Below, one piece after another: positions 1-8,696 of a stretch of DNA of 64,000 nucleotides. The notes under the pieces are model-generated. The model made no database searches. It saw only the letters and a program-made list of their open reading frames with translations, and had not been told where the DNA came from. The position numbers and the translations under genes were made by a program. The stretch spans positions 2,480,001-2,544,000 of the forward strand of contig NZ_JALPRS010000001.1 of assembly GCF_023630255.1 (NCBI RefSeq), written 5' to 3'. The DNA is from Pontibacter deserti. Its GTDB lineage: Bacteria; Bacteroidota; Bacteroidia; Cytophagales; Hymenobacteraceae. Every line of letters begins with the position of its first letter. Position 1 is the stretch's first letter.

Positions 1-401
1 AATGTGATTCTCATATCAGCACCCCACTGGTTGTCGTTAGGTTCAGACTCAAAACCCAGTTGTTGTGTAATCAACACATTTCCCCAGTCAGTAGTAGCCA
101 GGTCATCGTCATCCCCGGTCCAGTTCTCAGAGTCAAAGATCATGGCCCTGTTATCATCTTCAACAAGAACATCATTTTCGTTTCTGGCTAAACCAGCCAG
201 GTTTACAGTAACTAATCCTCCCTCTGAGGTTACCTGATCTACATAACCTGAATAACCCTCAAATGTAATTACATCGCATTCCTCTGTTGTTCCTTGATTA
301 TCGGTTTTAGCACTATCCAGAAGATCATCTTCTTTTTCGCAACCATAAAATACCAGCGCTGCTGCGCACAGTGCCATTAACTTCCCATTAAATCTCTTCA
401 T
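1..401 (-). CDS. Partial lipoprotein, paralogue of the next gene (C-terminus beyond window)
   Basis: The reading frame starts with ATG at 401 on the minus strand and stays open to the window edge (about 133 codons), so the 3' part is missing. It begins MKRFNGKLMALCAAALVFYG followed by CEKEDD, a lipoprotein signal with Cys21 as lipidation site. The body (CDVITFEGYSGYVDQV, AMIFDSENWTGDDDDLAT, WGNVLITQQLG) matches the repeated domain of the 900-2093 protein, with clear divergence. The acidic GDDDDLAT stretch could bind calcium, but this is inference. The leader DNA before the ATG also resembles that of the neighbour, so the two genes look like products of a gene duplication. Function unknown. 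Confidence 0.85.
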   Translation of the reverse strand, partial: MKRFNGKLMALCAAALVFYGCEKEDDLLDSAKTDNQGTTEECDVITFEGYSGYVDQVTSEGGLVTVNLAGLARNENDVLVEDDNRAMIFDSENWTGDDDDLATTDWGNVLITQQLGFESEPNDNQWGADMRIT

Positions 402-899
402 AGTTATTATTGTTTAAGTTTATTGTGCATTAATATTTCAATCCACTGCTAAGGCAGCGTACGGCGAGGGCAAACATTACTTGTACATCAAATATCCAAG
501 GCCATATGACTTAATTAATTAAGTTAAAGAAGGGTGAGGTATGATCAGGTAGTTACTTAAAATAAGCAGCTTTACCCGTATTTTGGAGCGTTGCAAGTTG
601 TTGCACTATGTTAATACGTATACATCACTCCAACTTCAGCCTGTTTTTTAATAATTTAGGGAATATTGCTTTCAAGCAATTGAAAGGCTATTTTATTTTC
701 GTAAATAACTCTTTTTGAAATGTTAATAATTCAGGATACACCTTTTATAAACAGTTCTACCATCAATTGCAGGATTAGCATCTATACTGTGGAGTCAGCA
801 AAATTAAAGGGGAGCCGAAGCTCCCCTTTAAGCTTATAATAAGAACATAACATCAAATTTTAGACTTTTTAAATCTCTTATTTGAATCCCTCTTCCTGA
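402..899. other. 498-bp spacer between lipoprotein paralogues
   Basis: No convincing coding frame is seen. It holds the leader of the partial lipoprotein gene near 402-470, AT-rich DNA, and the terminator hairpin of the downstream gene at 804-831. Confidence 0.6.
804..831 (-). terminator. Rho-independent terminator of the duplicated lipoprotein gene
   Basis: A perfect 12-bp stem (TTAAAGGGGAGC / GCTCCCCTTTAA) with tetraloop CGAA lies about 70 bp beyond the stop codon at 900. Read on the minus strand it is followed by TTTTG. Confidence 0.8.
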
Positions 900-2093
900 T
901 TAAGTTCCCTGTGGAGTTAGGCAGAAGGAGATATCATCGATAGCTCCGGAACCAAAGGCACCGTCGCCGTCAAACCAGATCACCAGCTTCACTACATTTG
1001 CAGTGTTGAGCAAATCTACTGTAAAGCCTACGTTATCGCCGTGAGGCTCCAGGTAAATTCGTATCGGCTCTTCCTGGCCTGCTACATACAGGAAGGCCCA
1101 GGAGTCGTGCTCGAAATCATCAATGTCGAGTACGCGCATTGATTTCAGGGTCACCCGTTCAGGGAAAGTAAAGCGCAGCTCAGATCCCCATTGATTGTCG
1201 TTAGGTGCTCCTTCATCGCCCAATTGCTGGGTGATCAGCACATTACCCCAGTCAGCAGTAGCCAGGTCATCGTCATCGCCGGTTGGATTTTCAGAGTCGA
1301 AGATCATGGCACGGTTGTCGTCCACCGGCTCATCGTTGGCATCGCGGGCAATACCGGCCACGTTCAGCACCATACCGCCTTCAGAAACCACCTGATCCAG
1401 GTAGCCTGTCTGGCCTTCAAAGGTGATCATGTCACATACTTCTTCTACCTGTGGAGTTAGGCAGAAAGAGATATCATCGATAGCTCCGGAACCAAAGGCA
1501 CCGTCGCCGTCAAACCAGATCACCAGCTTCACTACATTTGCAGTGTTGAGCAAATCTACTGTAAAGCCTACGTTATCGCCGTGAGGCTCCAGGTAAATTC
1601 GTATCGGCTCTTCCTGGCCTGCTACATACAGGAAGGCCCAGGAGTCGTGCTCGAAATCATCAATGTCGAGTACGCGCATTGATTTCAGGGTCACCCGTTC
1701 AGGGAAAGTAAAGCGCAGCTCAGATCCCCATTGATTGTCGTTAGGTGCTCCTTCATCGCCCAATTGCTGGGTGATCAGCACATTACCCCAGTCAGCAGTA
1801 GCCAGGTCATCGTCATCGCCGGTTGGATTTTCAGAGTCGAAGATCATGGCACGGTTGTCGTCCACCGGCTCATCGTTGGCATCGCGGGCAATACCGGCCA
1901 CGTTCAGCACCATACCGCCTTCTGAAACCACCTGATCCAGGTAGCCTGTCTGGCCTTCAAAGGTGATCATGTCACAGGTTTCACCTGTCTGGTTTTTGTT
2001 TTGGTCTACTAAAAGATCATCTTCCTTTTCGCAGCCAAAGAAAAACAATGCCACCGCACAAATTGCGAGTAGTTTTCCGTTCATTTGTTTCAT
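900..2093 (-). CDS. Lipoprotein with two identical tandem domains
   Basis: 397 residues starting MKQMNGKLLAICAVALFFFG followed by CEKEDD, so a signal peptide with lipobox Cys21. After a short linker come two copies of a roughly 176-residue domain, each starting CDMITFEGQTGYLDQV and ending DDISFCLTPQ, with an internal AMIFDSENPTGDDDDLAT block and WGNVLITQQLG. The two protein copies are identical. The domain has the look of an extracellular beta-sandwich adhesion or ligand-binding module with an acidic, possibly Ca2+-binding loop; I do not recognise a named family with certainty. Each copy keeps one Cys at its start and one near its end, compatible with a disulphide. It follows the paralogous partial gene in the same orientation, separated by its own terminator. 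Confidence 0.9.
   Translation of the reverse strand: MKQMNGKLLAICAVALFFFGCEKEDDLLVDQNKNQTGETCDMITFEGQTGYLDQVVSEGGMVLNVAGIARDANDEPVDDNRAMIFDSENPTGDDDDLATADWGNVLITQQLGDEGAPNDNQWGSELRFTFPERVTLKSMRVLDIDDFEHDSWAFLYVAGQEEPIRIYLEPHGDNVGFTVDLLNTANVVKLVIWFDGDGAFGSGAIDDISFCLTPQVEEVCDMITFEGQTGYLDQVVSEGGMVLNVAGIARDANDEPVDDNRAMIFDSENPTGDDDDLATADWGNVLITQQLGDEGAPNDNQWGSELRFTFPERVTLKSMRVLDIDDFEHDSWAFLYVAGQEEPIRIYLEPHGDNVGFTVDLLNTANVVKLVIWFDGDGAFGSGAIDDISFCLTPQGT
908..1976. repeat. Tandem 540-bp intragenic duplication
   Basis: Blocks 908-1436 and 1448-1976 (529 bp each, period 540) differ by eye at only two positions, 927/1467 (g/a) and 1383/1923 (a/t). Both differences are synonymous Ser codons. A third, diverged relative of the unit lies in the partial gene at 1-401. 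Confidence 0.95.
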
Positions 2094-2342
2094 AGTTGTT
2101 TAAATTAAGTTTATTTATAGTTAAGGCATGTACAAACCACTGCAGCACAGTGTAACTTGGGAGGGTCAGATTTAAAGGCTGTAAAATGCATAACAATTCC
2201 AGCAACAAACACGCTTGCTTGTTATAACTTGCCTTTGTGCTAGTATAAAAATTCAGATATTAAATAATACGATTTTGAAATAATTAGATAACAGCAGTAA
2301 AGCTGTATTTAGCGAAGGATGAGATTAAATTAGCGAACCCAA

Positions 2343-3518
2343 TTAATATTTTCGAGGGGGCACTTTTACAAAAAATAACAGGTAAAAAAGAGAAATCATA
2401 ACAACAAATGCACTGGTCAGGAACACCAGACGGAAGTTATCAGGATTGTTATTATACAGCCATCCGGAACATAAAGCGCCTATCCCGATACCTGCCTCCA
2501 AGGCAATATACATGGTTGCCATAGCCCTGCCACGATGCGCCTCAAGACTCAGATCTATTGTCCAGGCAAATACGGTAGGAGAATTCATACCCTGGCCTAT
2601 TCCGAATAATACACCAGCCAGCATAAGTTCTGTTAATGAGGTAGAAAAACCAACTGCAAGCATAGCGAGCATCAGCACGAACGTACTGATCCTTAAAATA
2701 ATTACCCGCCCATATTTGTCAGAAATACGACCGGCAACAAACCTTATTGCCAGAGAAGATAGTGTGAAGCTTAGAAAGAAAAGACCCTTGTTCCGGATAC
2801 CCAGAAACTCACTGAAATCTGGAACAACGGTAAGTATAGTACCAAAAGAGAATACGGTAAAAAAGAGAACAAGAGAAGGAGCAATTACACGTGGCTCAAA
2901 CAATTCGCTTCTTGAAATACGCAGCAGCCCCATCCGGAAATGATGTTTATCCTGAACAGTTTCCTTCATACGTGCTATAACCGCCACCGACAAAAATGCA
3001 GCCAGCGATGAAGTATAGAACATAATATCCAGAGAGAATTGATTGGCAATGGCACCACCTAACGCCGGGCCTGCCGCCATACCCAAACTACCTGACAGAC
3101 CAAGCAGGCCGGTTGCTTCTCCCCTGCGCTGCACAGGGATGATATCGGCTACATAGGCCGCGGTGCCTGTAGGAGTAAACCCTGTAGAAAAACCATGTAT
3201 GAAACGAAGCAACAGAAACGCAGCAACAGACCCAGTAACCGGATATAGAAAACCGCAAAGTATACACACTGCGCCACCCACTACCATTACTGGTACCCGG
3301 CCAATCTTATCTGCAAGCTGCCCGCTAAAGGGTCTGGACAAACCTGCTGTAAGTGTAAAAAGAGAAATAATAAGTCCTTTATACTCTTCGCCACCCAAAC
3401 TGGTAAGGTAATCGGGAAGCTCAGGTATGATCATGTTAAAGCTGGCAAAGAATAGGAATGAGCTTAGGCACAGTAGCCCAAACTGAAGTCCGTATACCCG
3501 AGTTTCCTGCTTTTCCAT
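2343..3518 (-). CDS. MFS transporter
   Basis: 391 residues from ATG at 3518 (an upstream in-frame TTG at 3542 would add eight residues). The protein has the usual 12 hydrophobic segments and the loop 2-3 signature GQLADKIGRVPVMVVGG, with a second copy-like motif ISDKYGRVIIL after the central loop. It is a drug/metabolite-exporter type of the major facilitator superfamily; RGEATGLLGLSGSLGMAAGP in the fifth helix region resembles the drug:H+ antiporter motif C, which favours efflux. The substrate cannot be read from the sequence. It stands alone between the lipoprotein gene and a pair of small membrane proteins transcribed in the same direction. Confidence 0.9.
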   Translation of the reverse strand: MEKQETRVYGLQFGLLCLSSFLFFASFNMIIPELPDYLTSLGGEEYKGLIISLFTLTAGLSRPFSGQLADKIGRVPVMVVGGAVCILCGFLYPVTGSVAAFLLLRFIHGFSTGFTPTGTAAYVADIIPVQRRGEATGLLGLSGSLGMAAGPALGGAIANQFSLDIMFYTSSLAAFLSVAVIARMKETVQDKHHFRMGLLRISRSELFEPRVIAPSLVLFFTVFSFGTILTVVPDFSEFLGIRNKGLFFLSFTLSSLAIRFVAGRISDKYGRVIILRISTFVLMLAMLAVGFSTSLTELMLAGVLFGIGQGMNSPTVFAWTIDLSLEAHRGRAMATMYIALEAGIGIGALCSGWLYNNNPDNFRLVFLTSAFVVMISLFYLLFFVKVPPRKY

Positions 3519-3696
3519 TCGCTGCGTTAATAGCGCCCGCAAGTTGGCAAAGTATACCTTAGGAAACTATAGCTCTACAGGAAATCATCTTCTTGGAATA
3601 AACAGTAAAGAGAGTTTCCGGAGGTATAGTCAGAAAACCCCTTTAAACGATAATTAAGAAAAGGTTAAAGTATAGCGAAGTATAAAACAGCTATCA

Positions 3697-4197
3697 CTAA
3701 GAGGCTACATTTGCTGTTTGGGGATGTGCCAGTACGCCATTTACATAAATATTTTGCTCCAGAGCAGCCAAACCAATACTTGCTCTTATGTGGCGGGCGG
3801 CCTGTTCGTCAGGGATAGTACTTAACCGTAAAGTTACTTCCTGTGCATTTCGTAATTCAAAAACTATAGCGTTTTCGGAAATACGAATTGCAGCTACCTG
3901 GCTCCAGGGCAGCACATACTCTCTGCCAAACAATGTTAAGCGATAACTTACCCGCGAAGGATTCATTGAGAAATAGGCTTCCTTTAGCAACGGATAACCC
4001 TGGGCAACAGCAATACCCACTATACCGGTTACAAGAACAAGCGCAGCAGCCAGTAACCACTCAAAACGTAATGTAGCAACCAGAAACAGTTCGCGGGCCA
4101 AAGCAAAAGCAGCACCACCAGTAAGGAAAACACCAAGTATAAGTATGTTTCTCTTAAGCTGTTTAATCTGAGAATTAGTGTAAAGGGAAATAAACAT
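3697..4197 (-). CDS. Membrane protein with two TM segments and PH-like tail
   Basis: 166 residues. Two hydrophobic segments (about 18-40 and 46-68) precede a soluble tail that starts with SYRLTLFGREYVLPWSQVAAI. This order, a TM hairpin followed by a small beta-rich domain with a W in the turn, resembles bacterial PH (bPH/YdbS-like) domains, but the match is by eye only. The ATG at 4197 abuts the stop codon of the preceding gene (4198-4200), so the two are almost surely translationally coupled and may act as a pair. Function unknown. Confidence 0.75.
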   Translation of the reverse strand: MFISLYTNSQIKQLKRNILILGVFLTGGAAFALARELFLVATLRFEWLLAAALVLVTGIVGIAVAQGYPLLKEAYFSMNPSRVSYRLTLFGREYVLPWSQVAAIRISENAIVFELRNAQEVTLRLSTIPDEQAARHIRASIGLAALEQNIYVNGVLAHPQTANVAS

Positions 4198-4686
4198 TTA
4201 AATCTGACTATCGGTTAGAGGTATCGCTTTCTGCATTACAACAGACTTTAGCTCTTGCTTAGCCTGTCGGAGGGCAGTTTCATTATGCATCATATGAAGC
4301 AGCACACAATGTTGCTCTTCGTTCTTAAGGACAAATTTTACATTAAATAGTTCCAAAAACACCTCATCTACCTCCTCCCAATCAAATTGATGTTCTTTTT
4401 GAAGGAAACCGGTTCTATAGATCACACCTTGGCTTGTAATTGTCAGGTGCCTTTTATATTCCGGATGCCGGTTAAGCCATACTCTACCAATAAGGTAAAA
4501 GAACCCAAGCATATGTAATAAGTAAACTCCGAGGAACCCATAAGCAAAGCCATCTCCTATTGATAAAAATACCAGCAAGCCCAACTGCAATAACACCAGT
4601 ATGGTGGCCAGCCAGGTGGTACGCTGCTCCATTTTAAGGTCACTGGTATAAGCTCCTTCAAACAGCCTGATATGTAATTCCTGCAT
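4198..4686 (-). CDS. Membrane protein with PH-like domain, coupled to next gene
   Basis: 162 residues if started at ATG 4686 (MQELHIRLF); a longer frame begins at 4749. Two transmembrane helices (roughly residues 24-45 and 50-70) are followed by a soluble part HLTITSQGVIYRTGFLQKEH, then FDWEEVDEVFLELFNVKFVL. The layout copies that of the downstream gene, so the two are probably distant paralogues of the bPH type. The stop codon touches the start of the downstream gene without a gap. It diverges from the HEAT/cyclophilin gene across a spacer of about 130 bp. Confidence 0.7.
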   Translation of the reverse strand: MQELHIRLFEGAYTSDLKMEQRTTWLATILVLLQLGLLVFLSIGDGFAYGFLGVYLLHMLGFFYLIGRVWLNRHPEYKRHLTITSQGVIYRTGFLQKEHQFDWEEVDEVFLELFNVKFVLKNEEQHCVLLHMMHNETALRQAKQELKSVVMQKAIPLTDSQI

Positions 4687-4819
4687 AAAAGAGAAAATTG
4701 TTACTTCTAAATATAGCAATAATTTGGTGAAGTGCAAACCGAAACTCATAAGCCACCTCAGAAGAACTGAATGTTTCAGTTAATTTTATTAGTATATTCA
4801 GGCACCGAACAGACTTTAT

Positions 4820-6784
4820 ATGAAAAGAATACATACGTTTGGGTTTGGCCTGCTTTTGCTAAGCGCCTGCCAATACCTGCCTCAGAAAAGTGAGCAACTA
4901 CCATCCATAAACAAATTTTCTGACCCGCAACTGCAGCAGCTATATACGTTGCAGGACGAACGCAAAACAGCTGACCTTCTACCTTACCTGCAACATGGCA
5001 AACATACTTACCGCCAGGAGGCAGCATTGGCTTTTGCATCCGTACAGGACACCCTGGCTATTCCACAGTTGCTAAGTCTGCTAACGGATACATCTACAGC
5101 GGTACGTTCGGCTGCGGCTTATGCTATCGGCCAGACTGGTCATAAAAAGGCTGAAGACGCATTGGTACGCCATATACAACAGGAAACACGACCGCAGGTG
5201 CAGGCAGAAATGTTAGAAGCTCTTGGCAAGATTGCAACACCAGCAGGTGTTAACTTTCTGGCAACTTATAAGGCGCATGATTCAATTGCCTTGGCCGGTC
5301 AGGCCTGGGGGCTGTATCGGGCCGGGTTGCGCCAACAGCACTCCAACCAAAGTATAGCGTTGGGCGCCCAATTGCTGGCAGTTAACAATCCGTTTGAAGC
5401 GCGGCTTGCGGCAGCTCATTTCCTGGCGCGCATTCCTAAAGTAGATTTAACCTCTTATCGCCAGCAACTGATCGCATCGGCTACCTCTGACCCTGAGGCG
5501 GAAGTACGCATGGCGGTGGCCCAGGCCCTGGCAAAAGTAAGAGCCATAGATAAAGCAACGTTCCTGACAGGAATAGCACAGAACGATCCTGATTACCGTG
5601 TACGTCTTAGCGCTATTCGATCTATGGCAGGCCTGGAGTACAATGAAATAAAGACAGCCATACTTGGCGGCTTACAGGACAAGAACATCAACACAGCTGT
5701 AGCAACCTCTGAGTTTTTACAGGCTAACCCGGCAGGCGTAAGTATAGCTGATATGCAGCAGGCGCTTAACAAGGTTCAGGATGCACGTGTTCGTGCTAAC
5801 ATGATCTGGGTAATGCTTAAAAACAGCCCGGCTCCAGAATTTATGAGCAACCGCTACAAAACATACTTCGAGAATGCTACTAACCCTTACGATAAAGCGC
5901 AGTTCCTGAAAGCTCTGTCTGGTGATGTTAGCAACTACAATTATATTGCGGATGCCATGTTTGCAGCACAACAGCCTGTAATTGCTACCACTGGCATGGA
6001 TGCACTGTTGCTGATGCGCACTCAACCTGATTTCCCGACAAGGCTGGAAGCTGATTTTGCAGAGATCTTTAAGAAGGCAGTTGGCTCCGGTGATGTTGCT
6101 CTGGTAGGTATGGCTGCCGGAGCTATTCGTGACCCAAAACTCAACCTGCGCAAATATTATAACAACGACTTCAGTTTTGTGGCACAGGCACAGCAAAAGC
6201 TACAACTGCCTCGTGACATGGAGACCAACATTGAACTGCAGCGCACCATCGACTACCTGAACAATAAGGAAAGTATAACCCCCGTGAACCCGTTTACACA
6301 CCCGATAGACTGGGCCTTGGTAAGCACAATCCCGGCAAATCAACAGGTGGAAATCCGAACAGAAAAAGGATTGGTTGTGCTGCAACTGTCCGTGGAAGAT
6401 GCTCCTGGCTCTGTTGCCAATTTTGTAGAGCTAACCAAGAAGAACTTTTTTGATGGTTTATACTTCCATAGGGTTGTACCAAACTTTGTGGCGCAGGGTG
6501 GCGATAAACGTGGCGATGGCTGGGGCAGCTCCGAATATTCTATCCGTTCTGAGTTTGCACCATTGCATTACCGCGAAGGGTTTGTAGGTATGGCATCAGC
6601 TGGCAAGGACACCGAAAGCAACCAATGGTTTATAACACATTCTCCTACCCCACACCTGGATGGCCGCTATACTATATTTGCAAAAGTAGTGGAAGGCATG
6701 GATGTGGTGCACCAGCTTGAGATCGGAGATAAGATACACTATGTAAAACTTAAAGAAACTCCTGCAGGCAGCGCTTCAAAATAA
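4820..6784 (+). CDS. HEAT-repeat lipoprotein fused to a cyclophilin-type peptidyl-prolyl isomerase
   Basis: 654 residues. The N-terminus MKRIHTFGFGLLLLSAC is a lipoprotein signal with Cys17. Residues about 40-480 form HEAT-like alpha-helical repeats (for example AVRSAAAYAIGQTGHKKAED and AEVRMAVAQALAKV). The C-terminal part from about residue 505 is a cyclophilin domain with FHRVVPNFVAQGGD (His550, Arg551, Gln559), GMASAGKDTESNQWFIT and LDGRYTIFAKV; these correspond to the catalytic Arg/Phe/Gln set of cyclophilins. The likely role is folding or prolyl isomerisation of envelope proteins in the periplasm, with the HEAT solenoid as client- or partner-binding scaffold. It ends at a strong bidirectional terminator. 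Confidence 0.92.
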   Translation: MKRIHTFGFGLLLLSACQYLPQKSEQLPSINKFSDPQLQQLYTLQDERKTADLLPYLQHGKHTYRQEAALAFASVQDTLAIPQLLSLLTDTSTAVRSAAAYAIGQTGHKKAEDALVRHIQQETRPQVQAEMLEALGKIATPAGVNFLATYKAHDSIALAGQAWGLYRAGLRQQHSNQSIALGAQLLAVNNPFEARLAAAHFLARIPKVDLTSYRQQLIASATSDPEAEVRMAVAQALAKVRAIDKATFLTGIAQNDPDYRVRLSAIRSMAGLEYNEIKTAILGGLQDKNINTAVATSEFLQANPAGVSIADMQQALNKVQDARVRANMIWVMLKNSPAPEFMSNRYKTYFENATNPYDKAQFLKALSGDVSNYNYIADAMFAAQQPVIATTGMDALLLMRTQPDFPTRLEADFAEIFKKAVGSGDVALVGMAAGAIRDPKLNLRKYYNNDFSFVAQAQQKLQLPRDMETNIELQRTIDYLNNKESITPVNPFTHPIDWALVSTIPANQQVEIRTEKGLVVLQLSVEDAPGSVANFVELTKKNFFDGLYFHRVVPNFVAQGGDKRGDGWGSSEYSIRSEFAPLHYREGFVGMASAGKDTESNQWFITHSPTPHLDGRYTIFAKVVEGMDVVHQLEIGDKIHYVKLKETPAGSASK

Positions 6785-6820
6785 AACCTGCTATTTTAGC
6801 TGACCTATAGCTACAGGTAC

Positions 6821-6862
6821 ACAACATAAAAGGCGACACCATGGTGTCGCCTTTTATGTTGT
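6821..6862. terminator. Bidirectional terminator between convergent genes
   Basis: A perfect inverted repeat with 20-nt arms (left arm ACAACATAAAAGGCGACACC) and an AT centre. T-rich and A-rich flanks on the two sides let it serve both the isomerase gene and the convergent thioredoxin gene. Confidence 0.9.
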
Positions 6863-6874
6863 AGTTGCGTTGCG

Positions 6875-7513
6875 TTATATGCTCTCAGTTATAGTTTCGT
6901 CCACGTTTGCCCACTCTCTAATTAAAGGAACAAACTCCTGTTGCAGCGTACGGCTTCTGTCTTTGCCATACCAGCCATGCAGCTTTTCGGCCATTTCTTT
7001 AAAGTCCATTTTTTGCGCTTTGGCATCCAGCACCAGTTGTTGTGCCGGCTCCGGGCGTGGTCCCCAGGTTCCTAATTCTTCCAGGGTCTCAGCATCCAGG
7101 GCGATTAATTTTGGTATCGAACGGCCTCCGTTTGTCAGGTAAGCATCCATCACATCCAGGTGCTCGTCGCGCATCAAAAATTTCACGTCAATAAGCGGAC
7201 TGGCTTCTGCTATTTTAACTATACCCGGCAGGTTTTGAGCTGCATCGCCACACCATGCTTCAGTTATCACCACCCACACCATCTCTCTATCTATACTTTG
7301 CAGTGTGTCCAGCAGTTCGCTTGTAAGCACACATGATTTCTCGCCACGGCGCATACGGTGCAGGTTCATGCGGGTGTATTCTACCAGGTCAGCAGAATGG
7401 TTAGTGCCTGTTGTTTTATTTTCGGATAACAGTTGCTCTGTGAATGTAACGTATTGGGTGTAATCCATCGCCTGCTCCAGGTGGGCTGGCGTAATAGTCT
7501 GTTGTTTTTGCAT
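6875..7513 (-). CDS. Thioredoxin-fold protein (Thioredoxin_9-like), monothiol
   Basis: 212 residues, no signal peptide. The active-site region VVITEAWCGDAAQNLPGI has the Trp-Cys of thioredoxins, but the second Cys of CxxC is replaced (WCGDA), so it cannot do ordinary dithiol exchange by that motif. RSIPKLIALD supplies the cis-Pro loop. The overall pattern fits the Pfam Thioredoxin_9 family. The only other Cys is in GEKSCVLTSELL upstream. A role in cytoplasmic redox chemistry, or as a thiol-dependent reductase with an external resolving thiol, is inference. Monocistronic; it shares a terminator with the convergent isomerase gene. Confidence 0.85.
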   Translation of the reverse strand: MQKQQTITPAHLEQAMDYTQYVTFTEQLLSENKTTGTNHSADLVEYTRMNLHRMRRGEKSCVLTSELLDTLQSIDREMVWVVITEAWCGDAAQNLPGIVKIAEASPLIDVKFLMRDEHLDVMDAYLTNGGRSIPKLIALDAETLEELGTWGPRPEPAQQLVLDAKAQKMDFKEMAEKLHGWYGKDRSRTLQQEFVPLIREWANVDETITESI

Positions 7514-7662
7514 TACTTTTGTACTTCTATCTCCTAAAATTAAAGCTATACTATATCCGTATGCTGGTATAGGTATATGCTCTGTTATAGAACACCCAAC
7601 AGCCTGAATTGTTCCGGATCTTAAGTATAAAATTCATTTATTACTAATACAGTGATTTCTTA

Positions 7663-8586
7663 TTAATAACCTCCTTCAAAAGCTTTCTCGCCGACAGGCA
7701 CAGGTATTGGTAAAAAGTTCTGCTTTGGCGGCAGCGGACAGGTGGCATAGGTTACAAAGGCACAGGGCGGGTTATATGCTTTGTTAAAATCGATGGTGAC
7801 ATTGCCGTTTGCATCCGGCAGATCGGTGTACAGGTAGCGGCCGGCGCCATAGGTTTCGTGCCCGTTGGTCTTATCAGCAAAAATCACGAACAGCTGGTTT
7901 CCTTCCTTTAGAGCATCCAGTTTATATTCTTTGCCACCAACGGTAAACACCAGTGCTCCCGGCGTTTCTTCCCCGCTTGTCTGGCCCAGCACATTGTTAA
8001 TAGAAATCTTCCGGCCTGAAACGTTTGGCTCTAAGCGGGCTGTCAGTTTCCAGTCAGGGTTTACTTCGTATCGATCTATACCTTTAAAAGTGGTTCTTAC
8101 TTCGCTTTCTGTATCGAGCAAACGTACGCCATACTTATCGCCACGCTTAATTACGAACCAGGTTAGCGGACCATGCTTTAACCGTGGAGCCTCCACCGAA
8201 TCTGAAGTATAAACCAGTGCCTCCTGTACGGGCTTACTATCCAGTTGCACCTCAACACCATCATTCAGCTTTACTTTTACCTGATTATCTGCAAGTATAA
8301 ATGTTCCGGCCTTAGCTGCTATCTTACCTTCCGGAAAAACAAGGTCATTATCCGGGGCACTGCCGAAGGTGTTTTCACCGGGCTCCAGCCAGAACAAACC
8401 AGCCAATGCCAGCCAGCCGTCTTCCTTTTTAAGATTATTGATACGCTCTTTGTGCCATTCTTCTATACTTGCTTTATAGGCGGCATTATCAGTCTGTGAG
8501 GTTTTAACTGTATCGGGAGCGCTGGTGCAGGCTGCAAACAAGGTAGTTACGGCAAGTACAATCGCATAAACCAGGTTCTTTTTCAT
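7663..8586 (-). CDS. DUF1684 lipoprotein
   Basis: 307 residues from ATG 8586 (another ATG at 8595 adds three). MKKNLVYAIVLAVTTLFAAC is a lipoprotein signal. The mature protein has the two halves typical of DUF1684: DGWLALAGLFWLEPGENTFG near the N-terminus, a compact beta domain resembling FHA, and the C-terminal signature KTNGHETYGAGRYLY followed by DFNKAYNPPCAF and CPLPPKQNFLPIPVPVGEK. The biochemical function of the family is unknown; the C-terminal Cys/His pattern suggests a metal or ligand site. A second, shorter DUF1684 protein lies at 62498-63118. Confidence 0.92.
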   Translation of the reverse strand: MKKNLVYAIVLAVTTLFAACTSAPDTVKTSQTDNAAYKASIEEWHKERINNLKKEDGWLALAGLFWLEPGENTFGSAPDNDLVFPEGKIAAKAGTFILADNQVKVKLNDGVEVQLDSKPVQEALVYTSDSVEAPRLKHGPLTWFVIKRGDKYGVRLLDTESEVRTTFKGIDRYEVNPDWKLTARLEPNVSGRKISINNVLGQTSGEETPGALVFTVGGKEYKLDALKEGNQLFVIFADKTNGHETYGAGRYLYTDLPDANGNVTIDFNKAYNPPCAFVTYATCPLPPKQNFLPIPVPVGEKAFEGGY

Positions 8587-8696
8587 AAGTAACATTTACG
8601 GAACATGCAATTTAAACAAAGGGCATCAGCAAAGCATCATTCAAAGATTATACTTAATCAAAATTTACTACCTTAGCTACACAACCACTTATAACT

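Noticed and set aside
1191..1935. Plus-strand frames inside the duplicated lipoprotein gene
   Set aside because: They are shadows of the minus-strand gene, repeated because the gene is duplicated.
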